DNA of 12,259 nucleotides from Saccoglossus kowalevskii (Eukaryota; Hemichordata; Enteropneusta; Harrimaniidae), in NCBI RefSeq assembly GCF_000003605.2, contig NW_003122910.1, positions 736,621-748,879 of the forward strand. The letters run 5' to 3'. The notes under the pieces were generated by a model. The model searched no databases and had not been told where the DNA came from. It saw only the letters and a program-made list of their open reading frames with translations. Below, piece after piece: positions 1-9,360 of the stretch (positions are counted from its first letter, which is position 1; every line of letters starts with the position of its first letter). Made by a program: the position numbers and the translations under genes.

Positions 1-144
1 CATACTGACATTTTCACTAAATCAGGCTAGTAGTCTTGCATCTATTAAGATGATTTTACATTAACAATTGAGAGGTCATAAAGTGGTTTCCACCAATGTA
101 TTAAAAGTTCAAAACACTGGCATAGTTTTTACCAGTACATAAAT

Positions 145-147
<3 letters not shown>

Positions 148-175
<28 letters not shown>
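148..175. repeat. AT dinucleotide microsatellite, about 14 copies
   Basis: An uninterrupted AT run, flanked by CAC on the left and GGTAT on the right. It is likely length-polymorphic. Confidence 0.98.
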
Positions 176-1291
176 GGTATATAATTAGAACAGGAAACTT
201 TCACTCCTCCCAGCAATTAACAGGAAATTACATGTATCACTGATGTATTTATAATATGGCTGTGGTCAAACAAAGTTTTGGATTATCAGGCCACAATTGG
301 GCTCAAGCAGTTTGGAATTCAACTTAACCGGTTTAATAGAGACAAACAAGGTCAGTTTTACTGGCTTAAGCCATTAGGCTCTGATAAAATGCTCAAGTGA
401 ATTACAATTAAAAGTCCCCATAAAAAAATGCTAAGTAAAGAACACTGACCATTTCATATTACGTTATGTGTAGGGATCCATGTATCTAGTGTAATAATAA
501 ACATAGCAATGAAGTAGGAATACAATGCAAACAATGGGGACATATGTGGTCCCAGGGACAACTGTCATGGCCTTTTAATTATCCATTGTTTACTGAATTA
601 CATAAAAACACAGATTAATTTACCTCACTCCTGTAAACATTGAATAGTTGGCATTCCTAGAATTCAATCGTACTTAATTAGCCATGATGGGGTGTTCTGT
701 TTACTTATTACATCATTATCTCTGAAGAATACATTAATTTTAAAACATCAAAGCATGACCCAGAAAACTATCATGTTCCAGATAGTTAATTGGCAGTCTA
801 TAACTGCGCAATGAGTTTTATTTTTGAAAATAGAAATCTGTTTAGGGAATTACATATAACCTTTGACCTCTCGACCAAGGAGGAAATGGTATATTGACAA
901 ATTAACAACTATTTTTAGCAGCAAGATGCCTCTCTGCTTTATTACATCAACTCTGAATGAAATGCATCAGTATTCCAATTTTAATTTTTCATAAAACAAA
1001 CTTTACGACTTTAACATCTGAAAATTGCATACTAGTAATGTGCGTTTGAGTTTGAGTCATGTGAACGAGGTATTCCGTGCCACTGATGCCTTATGTACAT
1101 GAAACACTTTGACGCAATTTGCAGGAAATGCCTGGTATGATGATTAATGAGAGATTTTGTTAATTCTATCAACAATTTTACAGGGTTCTTGTATTCATTT
1201 GAATTAAAATGAAATAAAATAAACGTGATAATGTTGAAACTTTTATAGGATGATGGATAATCTTCAAAGGACACCCTTGAATTTACAAGAA
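176..1291. other. Intron sequence without recognised feature
   Basis: AT-rich, closed in all frames beyond about 80 codons. A minus-strand frame at 1032-1274 has no recognisable protein character. Confidence 0.6.
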
Positions 1292-1304
1292 CCCCCCCCC
1301 CCCC
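1292..1304. repeat. Poly-C run of 13
   Basis: Thirteen consecutive C within AT-rich DNA. The minus (gene sense) strand carries G13. Homopolymers of this kind are prone to slippage and to sequencing length errors. Confidence 0.98.
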
Positions 1305-2790
1305 TAATCGTTAAGGACTCCCTCGCTAAAGGTTGATTCCACTATCGTCAATAACTTTTGTTATTGGGCTAGCTCCTGTAAACTAAGATGTTGTTTTTTC
1401 TCACACATTCACTTTTATGCAGTGAATGTACAAATGGTATAATAATCCCTTGATATTAAGACATACCACAAAGGACCTATCCTTACAGTCACGGTCCACT
1501 ACACAGTTATAACAAGAGTGTACTAAAAATATTATATTACTAGGTTTTCAAGTTTAAGTTTGATTATAGGAAATATCCCATATAGATAGGAAATAGAAAT
1601 ACTATACACGCCTGAAATTATTGTCAATTGAGACTGACATTCTTCGCTTTCATCTCCACTTATTCATACTGAATATACATGTACTTAATGATGTCTTTAT
1701 GTTATTCATAAACACAGTCAGAGGGAATAACCTTGACAATCATAGTTCAGAGAATTTTGGAGGCGTTGATGTCTAAGTTGCATCCTTCCTCAGTTAATTC
1801 AGGCATAGATATGTGTTAATTACGTGTCCACCCACCACAAAATGTTAAGGATGTATAAATGGAGTTTTTTTGCCACATAATCCAAATGAACTTTACATGT
1901 ATATACTTAGGAGAATCCATCTAATTATTCAATACCAATTTTAAAGCTGTATCATAAATGGAACATTGGAAATCTGCATTGTAGTAAAGACTAAATTTCC
2001 ATATTTTTATGTATTTTAAATAATTAATTAATAAATTGAACAGTCAAGTGTGAAATAGTTTTAGAACATCTTTATACGCTTACTAATCATCTTAATTTTA
2101 CTGACGTCAAAATATTGGTCACAGAAGGTTTTATGATCATTTAAATAATCAATTATTCTATCAATATGCAAATAAGTATACATCTTTGTTTCAATTCTGA
2201 CATTGAAATGATCAATCAAACATGTAGATGTGGTATATATGAACAATACTTCCTCAGCATCTTTTCATCTAAAGTACAGTAACATATATTTAACTTTTGT
2301 GAATAATGAGCTTTCATAAAATATATAGTTTACATGGTTTGGAAGTTTTATTTTATGAAAATAATTTGTGTGAATTTGATTTCCTTAAAATGTCTACTCT
2401 ATCCTTAAGTCAACGTGACAAAGTTAATCAGACGACGTCAATGTCGATGCAGGGATTGGAAGAATAAAATACAAATACATGCAGGGTTCCAAATACATGA
2501 CAGTATGTGGGATAGTACGGAAATATGAAGGGCAAACAACAATGGTCATGCAAGTAAATACCTAACACACTAGGACATCCTTGGTTTCTTTGACATATAA
2601 CAATTTATTTTTAATTTCTAGTCCGAGTATTTCGGTGTAACTACTAACTAATATTAGTAGTCGGCATTTCATAATATTTAGGGTCATTTGGGGTTTGACA
2701 TGACTGGGAAACACTGCAATACTATTCGATATCCATATTAGAATGGCATGTACACGTGTGCTCAGCAATAGTAATAACGATAGAAAGAAA
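1305..2790. other. Intron sequence without recognised feature
   Basis: AT-rich. Short minus-strand frames at 2061-2246 and 2562-2768 look like chance. I see no repeat except the small inverted repeat at 2640. Confidence 0.6.
2640..2661. repeat. Short 8-bp inverted repeat
   Basis: ACTACTAA and TTAGTAGT flank a 6-nt loop. In AT-rich DNA this can arise by chance. Confidence 0.5.
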
Positions 2791-2807
2791 CATTGTTATT
2801 TTTACAG

Positions 2808-3117
2808 GGAATTCAATATTACCATGACTTAACAGAAACAGTATTGAAATCACAGTTCAATGCTACAATGCCCTCAATATATACTCTTTTAGACAACAAT
2901 GTATGTACTGTACATGGTTTTATTTTCACAGCTGACAATTTTTCTGATTTCAAGGTTTTATGGCATTCAGGAAAATAACATTTTGTGAAAGTCACTGACA
3001 ATTCATGTCGTAGGACCCCGGAACAATTTTCACTGCTACAAAATATTGCAATATTCACTGGCAGAAATTTATCTTTTGTAAAATTAAAGTTTACACTAAA
3101 TACATGTACCTCAAAAT
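2808..3117 (+). pseudogene. Exon-like open stretch with one in-frame stop, unassigned
   Basis: After an acceptor-like TTATTTTTACAG (ending 2807), the plus strand is open for 56 codons from GIQYYHDLTET to VLWHSGK. A TAA at 2976-2978 follows, and then another 46 codons are open in the same frame (HFVKVTDNS onward) to a TGA ending at 3123. The residue mix looks protein-like rather than low-complexity, so this may be a decayed exon or retrocopy lying antisense to the Ena/VASP gene. The minus strand is also open for 79 codons here (2819-3058), which weakens the coding argument. No domain is recognised. Confidence 0.2.
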
Positions 3118-3123
3118 ATTGAA

Positions 3124-4190
3124 TTATTACTAACCTGCACTAATTATCTGAAGTAGTAGGAAAGAAGAGAAATATTTGCAAGAATCACACTTGTCTGCAT
3201 AGTTAACCATTTATGCCCATAATGTTTATTTTTCCCTATCAACATTTTGATGAAACATTTGTTTTATTTTGTTATTATTTCCTATTCGCTACATGTCAAA
3301 ATTTTTCAAATAAAATAGGGGGAAAAAAATATTTTTTAAAAAGAATGGAAAAAATTTATTTGCGAGGTAACAAAAAGATTCATGAATGAATGAGTATCAC
3401 TATACCAATAGAGGTTAACTACTTTCAATAAATGTTGATAACACCCTCATTATCATAAGCTTTTGGCATAGGTTCAAAATAGAGATAAAATATCCATGAT
3501 ATGCCATATTTATTAAAATTACAGGTAAAGTCATAATGACCTCATTCCTTCAAAATACTTTATTTTTGTGATTTGAGCAATAAAAAGTCAAATAGTGCGA
3601 TTTTATTTTCGTGCAAAATAGTGTCATATTTCTCATTCTCTTCTTCGCTCAAAATAACCTTACACAAAAATATGTACACTGTAATATACAAGATAAATAC
3701 CCTCAATATACCACAATGGTAAGTACTATTTTTATGAATTATACTGCTAAAACACACTGGAATCTATTATGGATTTATATTACATATTAAAACTAGGGAA
3801 AGGTATATCTATAATACCATCTCTACTTTACAAATTGATACATGGATTTCTCATTTGCATATGATCATCCATGCAAACATAACATTCAAAGCGAATCAAC
3901 TCTCGCTATACAACTTTCAATGAATTAGCATACAATAATAATAGTTCAATGATTTTAGATATCAAGTCAACTAAGTAGACGCAAACAGAGTGGACGGACA
4001 GATGCCAGACAGACTGTTGCTGAAATACTAATTTAAAATAATTTTTATTATATTATGTTATACATATATAACTTTTTTTTTACCAGTGAATGTGTCCATA
4101 TATGTGCAAACAAAACCCAGAATGCAACAAGAATGTGAAAATTATTGAATATAAATAGAGCAATGAAAAGCCAATGTAGTGGATAATCTT
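3124..4190. other. Intron sequence without recognised feature
   Basis: Very AT-rich with A and T runs (3319-3358). A GACGGACAGATGCCAGACAG stretch near 3993-4012 resembles a word common in marine invertebrate repeats, but it is too short to classify. Confidence 0.6.
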
Positions 4191-4192
4191 AC

Positions 4193-4229
4193 CTAAATTG
4201 ATACAGAAGGAGGACTTCTTGGTGGCCAT
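4193..4229 (-). other. Candidate alternative first coding exon (12 codons plus one base)
   Basis: The minus strand shows an ATG in a strong Kozak context (AAACATGGCC), an open frame reading MATKKSSFCINL, and then a strong donor, TTTAG/GTAAGATT. The exon ends in phase 1 after a G, as the EVH1 exon does, so it could join the same downstream exon and start an Ena/VASP isoform without EVH1. Local base composition is less AT-rich than the surroundings. The alternative reading, an internal exon from acceptor TTCTAG at 4233, would give a stop codon at its end when entered in phase 1. No homologue is recognised, and a chance combination of ATG and donor is possible. Confidence 0.3.
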
Positions 4230-4525
4230 GTTTCTAGAATGGCAATACTGACATGAATCAATTAAAATCTATGACACGTATATAGACACACAAACAGGAA
4301 GTATAAAAAGCCAATCCAGTGTCTAGACTGCCACAATACAGTCCAGTCAGCTGCATAAAACTGTATCCCTTACAGTAGTGGAAACCAACAGCCAAGCCAG
4401 GAATTACATTAAACTTTGCATACTCAAGTATGATGTCACTCCATACTCATGTACAAATATGGAAAGCTGCTGGAATGTAGTGGAGTGAAATAACCTTCAT
4501 TGCTCCACAGTACGCTAGGCAGCTA
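4230..4525 (-). promoter_or_regulatory. Possible internal promoter upstream of the candidate first exon
   Basis: In the 300 bp upstream of the candidate ATG on the minus strand, composition is less AT-rich. It contains ATTGG (4311-4315, an inverted CCAAT box) next to a TTTTTATA element (4302-4309), a TTCCTG (4296-4301), CAGCTG (4349-4354), a CRE/AP-1-like TGACATCA (4432-4439) and CATTCC (4472-4477). As written, TATAAAA lies better oriented for the plus strand, so direction is uncertain. All are short words that occur by chance. Confidence 0.2.
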
Positions 4526-4529
4526 GCAT

Positions 4530-5040
4530 CAAAGATAGTGATACATGAAATGAACACTATAGTAATTAGTAACGAGATCTACCATCAGATGAATATCAAA
4601 TGCACACCAAATTATCATTGGATACGAGTATGATTTTAAACGCTTAAAATTTGTCTCGAAATAGATATCTATAGTTCCCTGTCAGTGTGCTATACAACAC
4701 TAGGCAGTTTTTTTTTTCTTGTTTGATTTTAAAAACAGCAGTATAACTTTTCCTATAGGGTTTAATGAAACTTGATCAGTATTTTAGATTTTTTTTTATT
4801 TGGGGGGTACCTTTATCCGGGTTAAGTGGCTATTATTACATTATGCAAATATTCATGTGGTCATTCAATACAAAGGGTATCCATCAAAGTTGACATTTGA
4901 TTTCCTAAGAATGCTCTGCACTTCTATGTCAACTGTGATCATTTTAATGTACAAAATAAACTTTTGTGTTTTCCCATAAACCAGCACTAGCAGGAGCACA
5001 AGTATGAGCAAGGGCAAATTCCATGAGATGGGGTTGGAAT
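4530..5040. other. Intron sequence without recognised feature
   Basis: AT-rich, with T runs at 4708-4717 and 4791-4797. The minus-strand frame 4865-5131 runs through the AAAAT microsatellite and the hairpin, and shows no protein character. Confidence 0.6.
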
Positions 5041-5067
5041 TAAAATAAAAATAAAATAAAATAAAAT
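5041..5067. repeat. AAAAT pentanucleotide microsatellite, about 5 copies
   Basis: TAAAATAAAAATAAAATAAA and continuing, with one A insertion. Simple sequence, no coding significance. Confidence 0.95.
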
Positions 5068-5117
5068 AGGAAAAGAATTTCACTTGAATTGCTTGAAGAG
5101 GGTAATTACAGTAAAAG

Positions 5118-5150
5118 GCACTAACTGTCAAAAGGCCAGACAGTTAGTGC
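5118..5150. repeat. Perfect 12-bp inverted repeat with 9-nt loop
   Basis: GCACTAACTGTC (5118-5129) and GACAGTTAGTGC (5139-5150) are perfect reverse complements around AAAAGGCCA. No T-run terminator or larger repeat unit surrounds it. It may be a cruciform-prone relic of a small inverted-repeat element, or chance. Confidence 0.9.
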
Positions 5151-5594
5151 AGCTGACAAGCAGAGAGTATTATTGTCTGCTGAAAGGTCTTCCACTCTCA
5201 GGCCCTCTATGAGTCAAGCTTCCACCAATAGGTCAATAAACTTTATAGTATGATACTGATTTTCAAACTTAACATGGTACATAGCTGGCATACTAAATCA
5301 AAATGGAAATCTCATTCAGTTTGACACTTTTACGATGACTTGAGTAGTTTAACTTCTAAACTGGGAAGATTATACAAATTTACATATTTAGCGATGAAAT
5401 TGAATCCAATGTGAAATGAATAATTGAAAGGATAGGGGATCCTACTTGAGTCAGAGAATTTGAAAGGTCAGCTAGGGGGCCTTTGTTGCATAGATGTTGT
5501 GCTGCCTCCTCAGTCATAGCAGTGAGTCATTTAATAAAAGTGACAAAATAATGAATTCCAATGAAATAAATAGTCTTGATCATTTCCTTCAGGT

Positions 5595-5628
5595 GAATAG
5601 AATAGAATAGAATGGAATGGAATGGAAT
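5595..5628. repeat. Compound pentanucleotide microsatellite (GAATA)3 then (GAATG)3
   Basis: Three GAATA units are followed by three GAATG units and a final GAAT. The unit switches once by a single A to G change, showing that one substitution was spread by slippage. Confidence 0.95.
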
Positions 5629-5637
5629 TTATACTAT

Positions 5638-5663
5638 AGTCAGATTTCAGATAGTCAGATTTC
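5638..5663. repeat. Short tandem duplication of AGTCAGATTTC
   Basis: Two exact 11-bp copies are separated by AGAT, a recent small duplication or slippage product. Confidence 0.85.
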
Positions 5664-6129
5664 TATAAATTTGTTTTTTTTCATAGAAAAAATTTGGATT
5701 TATGATAGACTACAATCTCAAGAGAACAATCAATTTCATTGATTTTAACATTATGGTTTCAATTCATAAAAATGGTCACCGTTCTATTTTTTACACATAA
5801 ATTAGGTAAAACATTCATAAAAATGGCCATTTATCCATTGGTGAAAAATTTAATCCCAATTCACAATATTATTAACATTTAACCAAAAAAAAATCATAAT
5901 GTAATTATAAGATGGGTAAACTGTCATATGTAATAAATTATTAAATCAGATGAATACTTTTATTTCATATGAAATAATGACTCATGTGTCAACTATAATT
6001 CAAAAAAATCCATTTTGCATTTTTTCATAGTTTTTTCCCGGGTTAAAAAAAATCATGGCATGTCACAATCAATAATTATGTATACCTGTTGAAACCAAAA
6101 ATTGTGATATTGTGATAAATATTAGTTGC

Positions 6130-6202
6130 GTTCACGCACAGCTCCTTAGCACGGGCTAAGAGGTCAAATTCTTTAGCCCGTGCTAAGAAAACGTGCGTGA
6201 AC
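6130..6202. repeat. Long near-perfect hairpin at the left end of the transposon
   Basis: GTTCACGCAC (6130-6139) pairs perfectly with GTGCGTGAAC (6193-6202). CTTAGCACGGGCTAA (6145-6159) pairs perfectly with TTAGCCCGTGCTAAG (6173-6187). Only a symmetric 5-nt mismatch separates the two stems, and the loop is 13 nt. Each 30-nt arm thus has 25 paired bases. Confidence 0.9.
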
Positions 6203-6787
6203 ACTTAACACGGGCTAAGGAATGCTAAGTACGGGTTAAATCTGATCCGAATTTAAGACGCGGCCTAGATCTTAGCACGGGCTAACGAAGTATGCGCGAA
6301 CGCTTAGCCCAGGGCTAAGCGCCCTCTGCAGCGACCTTTGGGTGTGAAAATTGTCCCATGTTCGTATAACGACAATATTCCACCAGTCATTACTCCGCGC
6401 TCGCTTCCACATTAATCGGGTCACTGTAGTAGAGCATACAGCAGCTCCAATCGTAGACAAAATAAATTTGGTTCGCTGTCTACAACATGTATTCTGTTAT
6501 GACCGTTGTATACTGTTATGTGCATCCAAATAAATTGGGTCCGTCTTCTCTCACGTTCCTGTGCACGTCGCTTCAAAATTAGAACGAAACATGCCAGCAG
6601 CAGAAATAGAACCTTGCGCGTGTCATCCATTTTTCGTTCGTAAATAGCGGCTTACCAAAGGTCACCGACTAATGGCACCCCTTAGCCTGTGCTAACGACT
6701 GGCCCTCCCTGTGCGTGGACGCAATTGGGTCTAGCCGAAATGCAAATATGCTAGATAAGCCTAAATCAGCTTAAATCTTAGCCCGTA
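6145..6787. repeat. Dispersed TTAGCACGGGCTAA motifs inside the transposon
   Basis: Exact or near copies occur around 6146-6159, 6173-6186, 6208-6219, 6225-6238 (degenerate), 6272-6285, 6304-6319 (TTAGCCCAGGGCTAA), 6683-6697 and 6778-6787 (partial), in both orientations. Each unit is itself a small inverted repeat (TTAGC and GCTAA). Clusters of subterminal motifs of this kind are usually transposase binding sites, which is an inference here. Confidence 0.8.
6421..6630 (-). pseudogene. Short open frame inside the transposon, possibly a transposase N-terminal relic
   Basis: An ATG-started frame of 69 codons begins MDDTRKVLFLL and contains KRRAQERERRR followed by an aromatic stretch (FIWMH). Short proteins or first exons with a hydrophobic start and an arginine-rich run before an aromatic segment are common at the N-terminus of PIF/Harbinger nucleases, and this one is loosely similar. 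Beyond that point the sequence is not recognisable and there is no catalytic domain. It may equally be chance coding in a G+C-richer element. Confidence 0.25.
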
Positions 6788-6813
6788 CTTCGTGTAACGT
6801 GAACACAACTATT

Positions 6814-7950
6814 GTGCTTCTAATTAATAATGCTTATAGAATAATTGTCTAATTGCAGATTTAAGGATGGTGTAAAAAAAAAGATTTATTTGATTATTAG
6901 CTGCCAATGTCAACTGTCACAAATTAATGCATTGTTTATTTCTTTCCCATTCTCTCTCTCTGAGATAGATAACGAAAAATGTGTTCTACAAACTTTATAA
7001 CAGGTGCGTTTTGAGATGAGTTAACCCAATAAACAAACAGTTGTCTCACACTAAACTCTATTCTAGGTTTGTCCACAGTAAAATTGTGTTGTAGATTGTA
7101 GATTGTTCAATTTGGAAATTGGATTAGATCCAAGCATAGTTCTTACTGAATGTTTTTTATTATTTAAAATACAAGGCATGTAAAAGACTAAAATGCTGTC
7201 TCACATTTTCATGGTGTTATTCACTGCAGAGTCGTAGTCGAAAAGCTTATGTTTACATTCTGTCTGTTTCTATCTACTACACATTCTAGCAACACCATGA
7301 CACACTAGTAGGGTATAGGTGAAATAAACGCCTCTTATCACCGGATACCATTTAGTTGTATTTGCATAGGGGTTTTCCCTGGATATTAGCTTTGTTGACA
7401 GTTATCAAATAAATAGTACATAAGAGACATATAGTTCAGGCACCTCAGACTCTCGACCTCAGAGACCCAATTCAATTGCAAGACAGGTTTACAAAGACTA
7501 TTATTGTGGATATACCAGTACATGTATGTAAATACAGAGAGAGAAGGCGAGGGCACAGAATATTAATGAATTAAACTGTTAAATGGTTAATACACAGACA
7601 TATTGTTGCTGTAAACTCTGTTGGTATTCTAGATAATTTCAGAAAGAAACAACATGTTGTGTGTGTTTAATAGCATAGGATATTTTTTACTTGGAACCTA
7701 CAAAATACAGGTTGCGCAAAGTCCAGCAATAAAAAAAAATTACAATTCAAACAACAACAAAATTCTAAAATGTTGAAAAACACTAACTGTGCTAAATAAT
7801 AATATGTACTGATATGTTGCATGAATTTTACTGTTTAATTTGAATGATTTACTGATCTAGCAAAAACAGACAAAATAAACAACTTATCATTCAAATTTCA
7901 TGAGACTTGTTTTTGAGAAAGGAAAAAACTTTCTGTATCATTAAACTTTT
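6814..7950. other. Intron sequence without recognised feature
   Basis: AT-rich, with no open frame of note. GTAGATTGTAGATTG (near 7091) is a trivial tandem duplication. Confidence 0.6.
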
Positions 7951-7954
7951 TACT

Positions 7955-8140
7955 TGGGTTCTTAAACAGAGTTACAGCGACTTTCCTTGCCTCCATAAGG
8001 GAGAGAATTTTGTGACTATCACTGAAGGGGTTTCTTAAAACAGGGAGTTGCTGTAACTGTTACTGGGGCACCTTAAAACAGGGGGTCACAGTGACTATCC
8101 CTGGGGTTCCCTGCAATAGGGAGATAAAACAACTTTCACT
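7955..8140. repeat. Degenerate tandem repeat, about 38-bp unit, 4-5 copies
   Basis: The motif CTTAAAACAGGGAG followed by GTGACTATCACTGGGG recurs with ends near 7971, 8003, 8047, 8085 and 8123. The last three copies are spaced exactly 38 bp apart and the earlier ones 32 and 44 bp. Copies differ at many positions, so the array is old. It overlaps the end of the minus-strand open segment. Confidence 0.6.
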
Positions 8141-8330
8141 GAGGACAATTTGGAAGAACTGTTGGTTAAGGGTCTGCAGCTCCATGGCCTGCTCGATGCC
8201 TGGAAATGTGAATGACTTTATCATACAGAGATGGTCAAAGATGAGCAGCCCTATCACAATGGTAAATATAAAATACGGTTTATGTGTGCCGAGAGGAACT
8301 TTATCATGGTGGTATGAAGAGTTATTTTAA
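8060..8330 (-). other. Unassigned open segment with a possible 60-nt cassette exon
   Basis: The minus strand is open from about 8330 to 8060 and reads, in part, KPYFIFTIVIGLLIFDHL, a hydrophobic membrane-like stretch, then SFTFPGIEQAMELQ. The only ATG codons lie inside it. A good acceptor (TTCACATTTCCAG) precedes 8199 and a moderate donor (CTCA/GTGAAA) follows 8140, defining 60 nt with G+C-richer, coding-like composition. In phase 1 it would encode about 20 residues (GIEQAMELQTLNQQFFQIVL) and leave in phase 1, so it could be inserted after the EVH1 exon without changing frame. The same DNA is also partly open on the plus strand. I do not recognise a family; it may be a transposon or pseudogene remnant. 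Confidence 0.25.
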
Positions 8331-8339
8331 ATACATAAA

Positions 8340-9360
8340 GCTGTAGGTGGTACAAAATATATACAAACAATTGTCTCCCCAGGGTACAAACAGCATGGCT
8401 GTAGCAGTGCTTTGTTTTCCCTGCCATACTTGTCTCACATCACCACAGTTGATATCCTGACTGCTAGTGGTTTATTAATTTCCATTATGCCATTTTCTGA
8501 CTTTTTTATATTAAATTGATAAATTGCTGTACACTGAAACTTGTATGTACGTCATTGAATAACAATTGATGAAACAATTGTTTAATTTGGTACATTGTAA
8601 ATTGAGTAATTAAATTTTTAATAGGTATGTTAATTATTACAATTTCTGTTTGGAATAATTATGCAAATAATATGTAAATTGATACAAATAAATACATTGT
8701 AAACATGAGAATTGATTGTAAATAAACTAAGTAATCTTAAAAGTACAACTTGAATGGAAATAACTTCTTAATCAGCAATTTGAAAGTATAATTTACACTC
8801 AGATGTGTTGGTGTTGTTCTAACCACCAGTGACCCCAACACAACATTAACATGACCAGGCTAGCACTCTCAGTGTAAGCCTTTATAACAATAATCACACA
8901 ACTGTCAATTGTTAATGAATGGTGATCCCATCTCACATTACCACTTGTAAGAAAGGCAACTAAAGAACAGACCAGACCATAGAGTAAACACTTTGTCTGA
9001 CTGACAAATTTTAGATCACAAAGCTTTTACTTTCATTCTCTTTTTAGAGTTAATTATTATTTCTTTCCTTTTTATTTCAAGAATCCTTCACATTTTAATT
9101 TAATTCTTGAGTGGACAACAAATAAAATGTAACTTATTAGCTGTCTGTGTATGAGGAAATTTAATATTTTTAACAAGACTGTTACTTGATATTGATGTTT
9201 TAAATTAATCTACAAGTATATCTTTAACTGGTCTGGCATCACAACCAGTATGATTTCAATAATGTTCTATTGGGACTACATCAATAACAGAAATGCACAT
9301 ACACTAAAAATTACATTTAATGTATACTGAATTATTGATTACAAGTAATGCATTATATCG
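8340..9360. other. Intron sequence without recognised gene
   Basis: AT-rich. It contains only the nested inverted repeat near 8793-8878 and short palindromes such as AACAATTG/CAATTGTT near 8563-8582. Confidence 0.6.
8793..8878. repeat. Nested imperfect inverted repeat
   Basis: TTACACT near the left edge pairs with AGTGTAA at the right edge. Inside, TGTGTTGG pairs with CCAACACA. This may be a remnant of a small palindromic element; the arms are short and interrupted. Confidence 0.4.

Larger units (their letters stand above)
5151..6120. other. Intron sequence, only microsatellites
   Basis: Apart from the pentanucleotide repeat and the small duplication, there is a direct repeat of ATTCATAAAAATGG (near 5763 and 5813). 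The rest is unremarkable AT-rich sequence. Confidence 0.6.
6124..6810. mobile_element. Non-autonomous inverted-repeat DNA transposon (MITE or fold-back type), about 687 bp
   Basis: The left end AGTTGCGTTCACG is matched by the right end CGTGAACACAACT as a terminal inverted repeat with one mismatch in 13. The flanks allow either a TA duplication (6123-6124 and 6810-6811) or ATT (6121-6123 and 6811-6813), so the superfamily cannot be fixed from the target site. The interior is clearly richer in G+C than the flanking intron. It holds many direct and inverted copies of a TTAGCACGGGCTAA-like motif near both ends, and a second inverted pair further in (GACCTTTGG near 6333-6341 and its complement near 6653-6661). 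No intact transposase is present, so it must have been moved by a helper element. Confidence 0.85.

Noticed and set aside
625-655. Minus-strand TTTACAG ... GAGTGAG/GTAAAT resembling a micro-exon
   Set aside because: Only seven bases lie between the acceptor and donor words; such pairs are expected by chance in 11 kb of intron.
1032-1274. Minus-strand open frame of 80 codons
   Set aside because: AT-rich chance frame rich in N, S, I and F, with no domain and no splice context.
2819-3058. Minus-strand open frame of 79 codons with several cysteines
   Set aside because: The cysteine spacing fits no zinc-finger pattern, and it overlaps the plus-strand frame, which has the better splice context.
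3133-3165. Minus-strand GTGCAG/GTTAGT donor with a nearby CAG acceptor
   Set aside because: The enclosed segment is 13 nt and has no coding support.
3560-3757. Minus-strand open frame of 65 codons
   Set aside because: AT-driven sequence without recognised homology or exon borders.
4865-5131. Minus-strand open frame of 88 codons
   Set aside because: It runs through the AAAAT microsatellite and the hairpin; its hydrophobic content comes from low-complexity sequence and there are no splice signals.
6653-6661. Minus-strand CTTTG/GTAAGC donor-like site in the transposon
   Set aside because: It lies within an inverted-repeat segment of the element and has no upstream open exon.
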